From Streptomyces cathayae (GTDB taxonomy: Bacteria; Actinomycetota; Actinomycetes; Streptomycetales; Streptomycetaceae): a DNA stretch of 64,000 nucleotides. Both the position numbers and the translations under genes were made by a program. Shown here in pieces: positions 1-6,995 of the stretch; position 1 is the first letter of the stretch; each line of letters begins with the position of its first letter. The notes beneath the pieces are model-generated. The model was not told the DNA's origin. It saw only the letters and a program-made list of their open reading frames with translations, and made no database searches. The stretch spans positions 1,364,001 through 1,428,000 of the forward strand of contig NZ_CP121682.1 of assembly GCF_029760955.1 (NCBI RefSeq). The letters are read 5' to 3'.

Positions 1-50
1 GAGCGGCACGTTCGTGCTGCTCGGAGTTTCCTCTGAGTACGGAGCACCTG

Positions 51-1481
51 ATGTTCCCGGACATCCTTTCCTCACGCGGGCCCAGCCCGTCCCCCGCACG
101 CGCACGGCTGGTGCTGTGCGCGATGTCCATGCTGCAGTTCTTCATCGCGGTCGACGTGACCGTGGTCAACATCGCCCTGCCCTCGATCGGCGCCGACTTC
201 GACGTCGACGGGCACACCCTGACCTGGGTCGTGGTCGGGTACACGGTCACCGGCGGCGGGCTTCTGATGCTCGGCGGCCGGCTGGGCGACCTGCTCGGGC
301 GGCGGCGCGTACTGCTGCTCGGCACCGGCCTGTTCGGCACCGCGTCCCTGCTGGCCGGCCTGGCCCCCACGTTTTCCCTGCTGGTGGCCGCGCGCCTGCT
401 GCAGGGCGCCGGTGAGGCCATCGCACTGCCCGCCGCGATGGCCACCATCGTCCTGATGTTCCCCGACGGCCCGCGCCGGTCGCGGGCCCTGAGCGTGTGG
501 GCCGCGGTGGCCAGCTGCGGTCTCGTGCTCGGCTTCGTCCTGTCCGGACTCATCACCGCCCACCTGGGGTGGCGGTGGATCTTCCTGGTCTCGGTCCCGT
601 TCCTCCTGGTCGTGCTGCTGGCAGCCGTCTTCCTGATCGAGGGTGACCGGCCCGTGGCCCAGGACGCCCCGCCGCTGGACCTTCCCGGCGCGCTGCTGCT
701 GACCGCCTGCCCGCTGCTGTTCACCTTCGGCGTGGTCGAGGCCGGTGAACCCAAAACGCCCGCATGGGTGGTCCCGGGGGCGCTGGCCGGGGCGGCGGCC
801 GCGGGGGCCGGGTTCGCACGGGTCGAGGCACGCTCGCGCAACCCGCTGCTGCCGCCGCGCTTCTTCGCCCACCGCACGCGGGTGGCAGCCAACCTGGCCA
901 CGATGCTGCTGAGCGGGGCGTTGTCGACCTCGTTCCTGCTGTTCACCTTCTATCTGCAGGACCGGTCGGGCCTCGGCCCGCTGGGCGCGGGCCTGACGAT
1001 GCTGCCTCTGGCGGTCTCGCTGATCGTCTTCTCCATGCTCGTGCCCCGGCTGCTGGGCCGCTGGGGAGCACGCGCGTGTGTGCTGGCCGGCCTCGGGTTC
1101 ACCGCGGCCGCGACGGCCGCGATCGCGCTCGTCTCGGCCCTGCGGGCAGACGGGGTGGCGATGATCCCGGCCATGCTCCTGATCGCGGCCGGAATGGGGT
1201 TCGGCCTCGTGGGGCTCCAGTACCTCGCGGTCAGCGGCGTCACCGAGGACGACGCCGGGATCGCCTCGGGCGTCCAGCGCGCGGCTGACCAGCTGGGCGG
1301 TGCGACCGGGGTGGCGGTCTGCGTCGGGATCGGGTTCGCTCCGACCCTGCACTCCCTCGACCCGTTCCTGGTCGCCACCGTGCTGGCCGGCGTGGGGCTC
1401 GTGACCGGGGCAGTCTTGGCCTGGCGCATGTCCACGCCCATTCCCGCAACGGACCTGCAGGAACAGGAACAGGCCGGGTGA
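51..1481 (+). CDS. DHA2-type MFS multidrug exporter
   Basis: A 476-residue integral membrane transporter predicted to expel drugs or metabolites using the proton gradient. The protein is a run of hydrophobic helices broken by short charged loops. The loop GGRLGDLLGRRRVLLLG near residues 75-91 is the MFS motif A between helices 2 and 3, and the length and roughly 14 segments fit the DHA2 (EmrB/QacA) group rather than 12-helix exporters. The ATG at 51 follows GGAG at 41-44 with 6-base spacing. No regulator is visible on the left because the window starts here, so the substrate cannot be inferred. A strong hairpin closes the gene just after the stop. Confidence 0.9.
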   Translation: MFPDILSSRGPSPSPARARLVLCAMSMLQFFIAVDVTVVNIALPSIGADFDVDGHTLTWVVVGYTVTGGGLLMLGGRLGDLLGRRRVLLLGTGLFGTASLLAGLAPTFSLLVAARLLQGAGEAIALPAAMATIVLMFPDGPRRSRALSVWAAVASCGLVLGFVLSGLITAHLGWRWIFLVSVPFLLVVLLAAVFLIEGDRPVAQDAPPLDLPGALLLTACPLLFTFGVVEAGEPKTPAWVVPGALAGAAAAGAGFARVEARSRNPLLPPRFFAHRTRVAANLATMLLSGALSTSFLLFTFYLQDRSGLGPLGAGLTMLPLAVSLIVFSMLVPRLLGRWGARACVLAGLGFTAAATAAIALVSALRADGVAMIPAMLLIAAGMGFGLVGLQYLAVSGVTEDDAGIASGVQRAADQLGGATGVAVCVGIGFAPTLHSLDPFLVATVLAGVGLVTGAVLAWRMSTPIPATDLQEQEQAG

Positions 1482-1487
1482 CCTTCG

Positions 1488-1538
1488 TCCCGCCGGGGTG
1501 TGCCGCCCCTACTGCCGAAGCGGCACACCCCGGCGGGA
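1488..1538 (+). terminator. Strong hairpin terminator after the MFS gene
   Basis: Two perfectly complementary 19-base arms (1488-1506 and 1520-1538) flank a 13-base loop, beginning 7 bases after the transporter stop. There is no T-run, as is usual for Streptomyces terminators. Confidence 0.75.
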
Positions 1539-1577
1539 CTTGCTGGTCAACGTCCTCCACGGCCGAGCGAAGATCAC

Positions 1578-2420
1578 GTGCCCGTCCTGCCCTCCTCCAT
1601 CACCAACCCGTTGTGGGACCAGTTCCAAGCCCTCCTGCCCGAGCGGGAGGCGGCCGCTCATCCGCTGGGCTGTCACCGTCCTCGCATCCCCGACCGGGTC
1701 GTGTTCGACAAGCTCCTGGCCCGCCTCGTACTCGGAGGCACCTACCAGCAGCACGCCGACCACACCTGCTCGGCAACCACGATGAGGGCCCGGCGGGATG
1801 AGTGGATCGCCGCCGGCGTCTTCGAGCGGCTGCACCGGCTGGCGCTGGAGGCATACGACGAGGCCATCGGCCTGGACCTCGAGAATCTCGTGGTGGACGG
1901 TTGCATCGTGAAAGCCCCTGGTGGTGGCCAGAACACCGGGCGCAGCCCGGTGGACCGAGGCAAGAGCGGTCTGAAGCGCTCGGTACTGGTAGATGGTGGA
2001 GGCCTGCCGCTGGGCTGGGTTCTGGCCGGCGCGAACCGCAACGACTCGCCGCTGTTGCGCCCCACTCTGGAGACCCTGCGCCTGTTCGGGTTCCGTCTGC
2101 CACCGTCGATCACGGTGCACCTGGACGCCGGCTACGACTCACAGTCAAACAGGGCGCTGCTGGAAGAGCTGGGCTGCGCTGGTCGGATCACCCCGAAGGG
2201 GCAGTTCGTGCCGATCAACCACACCCACCGGTGGGTAGTCGAGCGGACCAACTCCTGGCACAACCGGGGGTTCAAGGCGTTAGCGATCGTGACCGACCGG
2301 CGCGCGGTGGTGCAGGACGCGTGGGTGGCGTTGGCCAGCGCGGTCATCGTGATCCGCAGGCTGCTACGCCGGGCCTGGACGGCCTACCGGTGGGATGCCC
2401 GCCCGGCCCGACGGCCCTGA
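1578..2420 (+). CDS. IS5-family transposase
   Basis: DDE transposase of about 280 residues. An N-terminal IS5-type helix-turn-helix region (NPLWDQFQALLP) leads into the catalytic core: first Asp in LVVDGCIVKAP, second Asp in VHLDAGYDS, and Glu in WVVERTNSWHNR. These are the three metal-binding residues and the core looks intact. The GTG at 1578 was chosen because an upstream ATG at 1500 lies inside the terminator hairpin of the previous gene. The end of this element could not be fixed: a second IS begins 25 bases after the stop, and no matching inverted repeats were found around this copy. Confidence 0.85.
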   Translation: MPVLPSSITNPLWDQFQALLPEREAAAHPLGCHRPRIPDRVVFDKLLARLVLGGTYQQHADHTCSATTMRARRDEWIAAGVFERLHRLALEAYDEAIGLDLENLVVDGCIVKAPGGGQNTGRSPVDRGKSGLKRSVLVDGGGLPLGWVLAGANRNDSPLLRPTLETLRLFGFRLPPSITVHLDAGYDSQSNRALLEELGCAGRITPKGQFVPINHTHRWVVERTNSWHNRGFKALAIVTDRRAVVQDAWVALASAVIVIRRLLRRAWTAYRWDARPARRP

Positions 2421-2444
2421 CCTACCCGCGCGACCTCTAACTGA

Positions 2445-3326
2445 TCATTTCAGAATGAGCTTGGCGAAAGGCTTGGTTGTGGGCTGAGCTGGCGGCAGAC
2501 TTCTGCGGGTGTCGGATGATCTTGTGCCTGATGACCTGTGGGACCGCGTAGCCCCGTTGCTCCCTCCTCGTCCGCCGCGTCGTCGCCGGTATCCGGGGCG
2601 GCTGCCGGTGGACGACCGGGCCGCCCTGCGCGGGATCGTCTACGTGCTGCGCAAGGGCGTGAGCTGGGCCGATGTACCCACGGAGCGGATCGGCTGCAGC
2701 GGCGTGACGGCCTGGCGGCGGCTGCGGGACTGGACCGAGGCCGGAGTCTGGCCGCGTCTGCACGAGGTCCTACTGGCCGAGCTGCGCAGGGCGGGGCTGC
2801 TGGAGATGGACGACGCGGCGATCGACGGCTCACACGTCCGGGCCCTCAAAGGGGGGCTCACACCGGACCTTCGCCGGTCGACCGCGCCCGCCCGGGCAGC
2901 AAGCACCACTTGATCACCGACCGGAACGGAACACCCCTTGCGGTGTCCCTGACCGGCGGAAACCGGCACGACGTCACGCAGCTGATGCCTCTGCTGAACG
3001 CGATCCCTCCCGCACATCCGCGGGACCCGCGGCCGCCCCCGTCGCCGGCCCAAGCGCCTGTTCGCCGACCGGGGCTACGACTACGACAAGTACCGCCGCC
3101 TCCTCCGGGCCCGGGGCATCACACCGAAGATCGCCCGCAAGGGCACCGCCCACGGCTCCGGCCTGGGAAAGACCCGCTGGGTCGTCGAGCGCACCTTCGC
3201 CTGGCTCCACCGGTTCAAACGGCTGCGGACCCGCTACGAGATACGCGCCGACCTCCACCTCGGCCTGCTGCAACTCGCCTGCAGCATCATCTGCTTGCGA
3301 CGACTCCGAACGTCATTCTGAAATGA
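2445..3326 (+). mobile_element. IS5-family insertion sequence with 14-bp inverted repeats
   Basis: The ends are perfect 14-base inverted repeats, TCATTTCAGAATGA at 2445-2458 and its complement at 3313-3326. The 0.88-kb length fits the IS427 group of IS5. Flanking bases show no clear target duplication. The element sits directly behind another IS5-family transposase and abuts the 5' end of the DUF2493 gene. Confidence 0.85.
2509..3321 (+). pseudogene. IS5 (IS427-group) transposase, frameshifted
   Basis: The product begins at a GTG (2509) with the DUF4096-like N-terminus VPDDLWDRVAPLLPP and first catalytic region EMDDAAIDGSHVRALKGG. At AAAGGGGGG (2848-2856) reading must slip back one base to continue as HTGPSPVDRARPGSKHH. 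This slippery run is what IS427-group elements use for programmed -1 frameshifting, so this shift may be natural. A second break near 3012-3016 looks like a real one-base insertion. After it the original frame resumes with LFADRGYDYDKY, the catalytic-Glu segment RWVVERTFAWLHRF and the usual C-terminus. The second shift should inactivate the enzyme. Confidence 0.8.
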
Positions 3327-3344
3327 CCAGTAAGCGAGCCGAGG

Positions 3345-3884
3345 GTGCTGGTGTGCGGGAGTCGCCGCTGGCCGTGGCCGCACACGGTCGAGGCCGTCCT
3401 CGATCGGCTCACCGCCCGCTACGGCCAGGGCCTGGTCGTCATCGAAGGCGCCGCGACCGGCGCAGACCGGGCCGCCCACGGCTGGTGCCGCCGTCACGGC
3501 CTGGGCGAGGGCCGGCACCGCTGCTATCCGATGGACTGGTCCGCCGAGAAGCGCTCCCGCCCCGACCGGTGGCGGATGGCCGGCCCCGAACGCAACACCC
3601 GCATGCTTCTGAACGAGCAACCCCGGCTGGTCATCGCCTTCCACGACCACTTCAACCCGTCCAGTGGCGGCACCTCGGACATGGCCCTGCGGGCCGCGCT
3701 CAGTCAGGTGCCCGTGTGGCTGGTCCCGGGCCCGGACGTCACCGTGGGGACCTGGATGCGGCCCGGGATCTTCCCGGCCGACCGCAGCCGAAGGGTCGCC
3801 GCCGAACTGCGGGCGGCGCAAGGGCGACAGAGCCGGGCCCAGGACCACCTCGGCGTGCCTGGTGATAGCCGCGATCCATCGTGA
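3345..3884 (+). CDS. DUF2493 / YspA-type SLOG domain protein, 5' end clipped by IS
   Basis: About 179 residues. The N-terminal VLVCGSRRWPW, then VIEGAATGADRAAHGW, is the signature of DUF2493 (YspA), a SLOG-superfamily Rossmann fold thought to bind or process nucleotide-derived ligands. SLOG domains are frequent in phage and plasmid conflict systems. Family members normally start a few residues earlier with a Met. Here codons upstream of GTG 3345 (reading PVSEPR) remain open until they run into the right end of the IS5 element at 3326. The original start was therefore probably removed or separated by the insertion, and GTG 3345 is only a possible substitute start. Function in this strain is uncertain. 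Confidence 0.7.
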   Translation: MLVCGSRRWPWPHTVEAVLDRLTARYGQGLVVIEGAATGADRAAHGWCRRHGLGEGRHRCYPMDWSAEKRSRPDRWRMAGPERNTRMLLNEQPRLVIAFHDHFNPSSGGTSDMALRAALSQVPVWLVPGPDVTVGTWMRPGIFPADRSRRVAAELRAAQGRQSRAQDHLGVPGDSRDPS

Positions 3885-4106
3885 GAGCGCCCGTGATGAG
3901 GCTCTCTGAATTTCCCCGCCCGCGCTCAGGCCGTTCTCCAGACCTGCTCCTGTTCCTCACCCGGGGTTGGCCCCGCGCTATCACTGGCCCACGGTACAAG
4001 GCAGCCGTCTAGAGGAGGTTCACGTCGTCCCCGGCCTTCCTGCGCCTTCTGGAGATGAGCGAACGCCGGGTAGGGAAGCACGCATGAGGGCCGCCGGGGT
4101 CGAGAT

Positions 4107-5051
4107 TCAGGCCAGGGGGTCGAGACGATCAGCGCAAGCGGCTTGGAGGGCACGCAACTCCTTGTCCGCCTCGTCGATGGCGTCCGGGGTGACGCGGCCT
4201 GACTGAATCGTGGACAGGATCTTCGTCTCCAGCCCCTGGAGGGCGCTGGCGGGCAGGAATGGCATCCCCACCGAGTATCCGGTGTCGATCCCGGCGCACA
4301 GGTACAGGTGGAGCGCGTCCCAGCTCCTGAGCGCCGCGTCGGTCTTCTTGTCGATGTCGTCGTCCTTAGCCTTGGCCAGCTCATCAAGGTCCCTGAGCAG
4401 GGCTTGTACGTCGGCGTGGACCTTGGTGCACAGCTTTCGCACCCTTGCGTATGTCTTGTGCAGGAGCACGATCGCGCCCACCGCGAGAGTCAGGGAAGCG
4501 GAGATAACCGGCGCTTTGTAGATCTCGAAGAACTCCTCGCGTATCACGATCACCGCGGCGCCGAGGCCGGCAAAGTTGGACCACGTGCGGTCACGAGTAG
4601 CACGCCTGAGGCGCGCGGGGAGGTCGTCGAACGAGAAGGGCGCTGGGTCGCGCTCCTGAGTACCCCAGGCGAGCCCCAGCCATGCCCAAAACAGCACCCA
4701 CCTGAGGATGGCGTAGCTGCCCGATGTCACCCCCTCGCCTGCGGTCTCCTGCCAGTATTCCGGCCTGTTCAGGTAAGTGAGGCCGACGGTGGTGGGGACC
4801 GCGGCCGTCAGAAAGATGATGACCCTGTGCCGGTCGTGCCACCACCGCACTGTGAGAACCTCGCGATTCCAGTACGAGGCGGCGTAGAACAACATCACCA
4901 GACCGAGGAACCAGAGGAGAGCGCCGAGGGTCTTGTCCTCGCCTGACTTGACGAGGTTGTTGCCGTAGGTGTTGACGAGGAAACTGGCGGGGGCGCACCA
5001 GCGCCGCAGGAAGCCGTCAACACGCTCCCGTGTCGTCTGCGTCGTCTGCAT
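4107..5051 (-). CDS. Multi-pass membrane protein of unknown function
   Basis: A 314-residue protein not assigned to a family. Hydrophobic segments lie near residues 41-60, 77-93, 112-128 and 180-197. They are followed by a charged, probably helical cytoplasmic tail with an Asp/Lys-rich stretch (LAKAKDDDIDKK near 226-237). It is transcribed away from the nuclease-ATPase operon starting at 5402, sharing a 350-bp divergent intergenic region. Its codons are less GC-biased than the conjugation genes, in keeping with acquisition as part of a defence island. It could be an accessory membrane component of the neighbouring system or an unrelated gene; the sequence alone does not decide. Confidence 0.65.
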   Translation of the reverse strand: MQTTQTTRERVDGFLRRWCAPASFLVNTYGNNLVKSGEDKTLGALLWFLGLVMLFYAASYWNREVLTVRWWHDRHRVIIFLTAAVPTTVGLTYLNRPEYWQETAGEGVTSGSYAILRWVLFWAWLGLAWGTQERDPAPFSFDDLPARLRRATRDRTWSNFAGLGAAVIVIREEFFEIYKAPVISASLTLAVGAIVLLHKTYARVRKLCTKVHADVQALLRDLDELAKAKDDDIDKKTDAALRSWDALHLYLCAGIDTGYSVGMPFLPASALQGLETKILSTIQSGRVTPDAIDEADKELRALQAACADRLDPLA

Positions 5052-5401
5052 GGGGTCAGTGATCGGCTGAACTCCGGGAAGTCAACCGCAATTTGATGAA
5101 CTTGAGAGGTTCGGGAACCGGAACCGCCCGCACCTCTATTCGGCCAGGCCAGGCCAGGTGAGGACCCCTCGCAGTTTGCCTGGAACAGAGATGGTCCGGG
5201 GCCGAGACGTGGCTGGTGCACGCCTGGACCGTGGCCCGCAGGTTTCGCGCGATTGCCGTGCTGCGCGGTGGACCGCATTTGAGATGCCGGTGCGTTCCAC
5301 TTCTTGATCAGACGAGTGGCCGTTGTGTAGGCTCCGCCGATACGGTGTGTGACGCTCGGGGAACATCCTGTGTGCAGCCACCGGCGCATGGGGGGTGGGC
5401 T
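5052..5401. other. Divergent intergenic region
   Basis: Between the leftward membrane-protein gene and the rightward ABC-3C operon. An open frame runs through part of it (from 5216) but its composition is not protein-like. The only structure supported is the promoter-like pair listed separately at 5304-5333. Confidence 0.5.
5304..5333 (+). promoter_or_regulatory. Candidate promoter of the ABC-3C operon
   Basis: TTGATC at 5304-5309 and TAGGCT at 5328-5333 are separated by 18 bases and resemble -35 and -10 boxes of a housekeeping sigma factor. They lie about 70 bp upstream of the GTG at 5402. This rests on sequence match only. Confidence 0.4.
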
Positions 5402-6376
5402 GTGCCTGACTCGATAGCCGTGCCGACGGGTGTCCAGCCAATCAGCTTCGACGTGCACGCAGTCCGCGGGGGAAGCCCCGGCGGAGCCCGCGACGACTTC
5501 GAAATGATGATCGCTCAGCTTGCCGCCGCGACGACCCCAAACGTACGGTCCGTCGCTGCCAACCCGGGCGACTGGGGTATCGACGCTTTCGCCGGAAACC
5601 TCGGCGGAGCGATCACAGTGTGGCAGTCCAAGTACTTCATGCCGGTCACCACCAAGAAGCACGTGAAGCAGGTCGAAGACTCGCTCGACAACGTGCTGAA
5701 GGCAGCCGTCAAGAACGGCCACACGATCGCCAGCTGGATTCTGTGCATCCCCTCCAGCATGGACGGCCCCATGACGGCATGGTGGGACACGTGGAAGAAG
5801 GCGAGGGAGAAGGAACACAGCATTGTCATCCAGCTCTGGGACGAGACCGCCCTCCGAAAGAAGCTGCTTAGCCCCGAGGGCGACGACGTGCGTCGCGGCT
5901 TCTACGAGACCTACGCTCAGGCCGCCCCCGCCTCCGTGGAGCAGCTTCGGCTGGTACTCGAAGTCGAGGACGACAAGGCAGCCGCCCTTGGCTCCGCCTT
6001 GTTCATTCGGCAGATGACCGAGGCCGGCCACGTGGAGCTGGACTCGGCCAAGAGGCAGTTCTTCAATGCCGATCTGGTGGCTCGCGAGATCGCGCACAAG
6101 GATGTTCCGGCGGAGGTGGCGGCGCTCAGTTCCGCCGATGCGACGCTCCACGGTCTATGGGAGATGCAGTTCAACGAATGCGTGGCCGAGGACGCGCTTC
6201 GGGCTCTCCACACCCGTGTCTGGCGGGATGTACGCAACGAGCACGACAAACTGCCGAAGTCGCTCCGCCTGGAGCTGGTGCACAGCTGGGGGCTGGTGCA
6301 CCGGCTCGTGGACAACCGCAAGGCGGGATGGGTCAAACACTGGCGGCAGATCGCCGCCGAGCACTCCGACGGCTGA
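5402..6376 (+). CDS. ABC-3C effector: Mrr-like PD-(D/E)XK nuclease
   Basis: First gene of a three-gene system; about 324 residues. The N-terminal 110 residues carry an Mrr-type restriction-endonuclease core: Asp in GDWGIDAFAGN (residues 55-65) and the QxK motif in VWQSKYF (73-79). This predicts metal-dependent DNA cleavage. The remaining helical part probably docks onto partner proteins. GTG 5402 was chosen because upstream sequence in the frame is not protein-like and a G-rich stretch precedes it. The stop is 40 bp before the middle-component gene. In the ABC-3C and Lamassu families the nuclease is held inactive by the SMC complex until phage or foreign DNA is sensed; that role is inferred here. 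Confidence 0.8.
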   Translation: MPDSIAVPTGVQPISFDVHAVRGGSPGGARDDFEMMIAQLAAATTPNVRSVAANPGDWGIDAFAGNLGGAITVWQSKYFMPVTTKKHVKQVEDSLDNVLKAAVKNGHTIASWILCIPSSMDGPMTAWWDTWKKAREKEHSIVIQLWDETALRKKLLSPEGDDVRRGFYETYAQAAPASVEQLRLVLEVEDDKAAALGSALFIRQMTEAGHVELDSAKRQFFNADLVAREIAHKDVPAEVAALSSADATLHGLWEMQFNECVAEDALRALHTRVWRDVRNEHDKLPKSLRLELVHSWGLVHRLVDNRKAGWVKHWRQIAAEHSDG

Positions 6377-6416
6377 CCGTCGTCGCCTGTCCTGTCAGAC
6401 CTACGAGGAGTTCGCT

Positions 6417-6995
6417 GTGGAAGCACACCGGCCGGTGATGATGCCGGAGGACGAGGTGGCCTTCCGGCTGGCGCAGCTGCTGCTTCTTCTCGACGCTGTC
6501 GCTGGACAGGACGCGAAGGGGGCGAGCCTGGAGCGGATCGGGTACTACGACTTCCTGTCGGCGAATCCCTTCCTCGTCGTCGATTCCGACGGCCGGGAGG
6601 GCAATATGCTCAGGCTGGCGGGGTTCGATCCGCAGGTGCTCTCGTACGCGTCCTCCTCGCAGCGCTTCACCAGTCGACGCGAGCGCATCCAGCACGATCT
6701 CGGACTGCTCGTGGCTTACGGGTGTTGCGAGGTCCACAACCGCAACGGCGCCTTCGCCTATTCGATCAGCAACCGCGGTCGGGAACTCGGGGCGCGCTTC
6801 ACCGCGACCTACGCCGCGTCGTTCGCCACTGCAGCGTCCATCGTCGTGCGTCGCCTCCGCAAGCTCAGCGACAAGGCGCTGCGGGAACAGACCGCACGAT
6901 GGCTGCGGCCGGATGGAGAGGGCGGGCCCGGTGCCGCGCTCCTCAGCGTACTGGGACCGGGACCGCAGGCACCTGACATGCCCTGGGAGGGATGA
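6417..6995 (+). CDS. ABC-3C middle component
   Basis: A 192-residue protein with no catalytic motif, located between a nuclease gene and an SMC-like ATPase gene. That is the position of the middle component (LmuC-like) in ABC-3C / Lamassu systems. It is mostly helical (PEDEVAFRLAQLLLLLDAV near residues 10-28) with a likely winged-helix-like middle, as expected for a kleisin-like adaptor bridging effector and ATPase. The GTG at 6417 has a GAGGAG box at 6405-6410 with 6-base spacing. Its stop overlaps the next start (ATGA at 6992), indicating translational coupling with the ATPase. Assignment rests mainly on context and size. Confidence 0.7.
   Translation: MEAHRPVMMPEDEVAFRLAQLLLLLDAVAGQDAKGASLERIGYYDFLSANPFLVVDSDGREGNMLRLAGFDPQVLSYASSSQRFTSRRERIQHDLGLLVAYGCCEVHNRNGAFAYSISNRGRELGARFTATYAASFATAASIVVRRLRKLSDKALREQTARWLRPDGEGGPGAALLSVLGPGPQAPDMPWEG

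Noticed and set aside
72..1352. Long minus-strand frame opposite the MFS gene
   Set aside because: Low-complexity Arg/Gly/Gln-rich translation typical of the antisense of GC-rich coding DNA; the plus strand encodes a clear transporter.
5216..5401. Upstream extension of the nuclease gene to ATG 5216
   Set aside because: The added residues are Cys/Arg-rich and unlike the family, and a promoter-like pair lies within the stretch.
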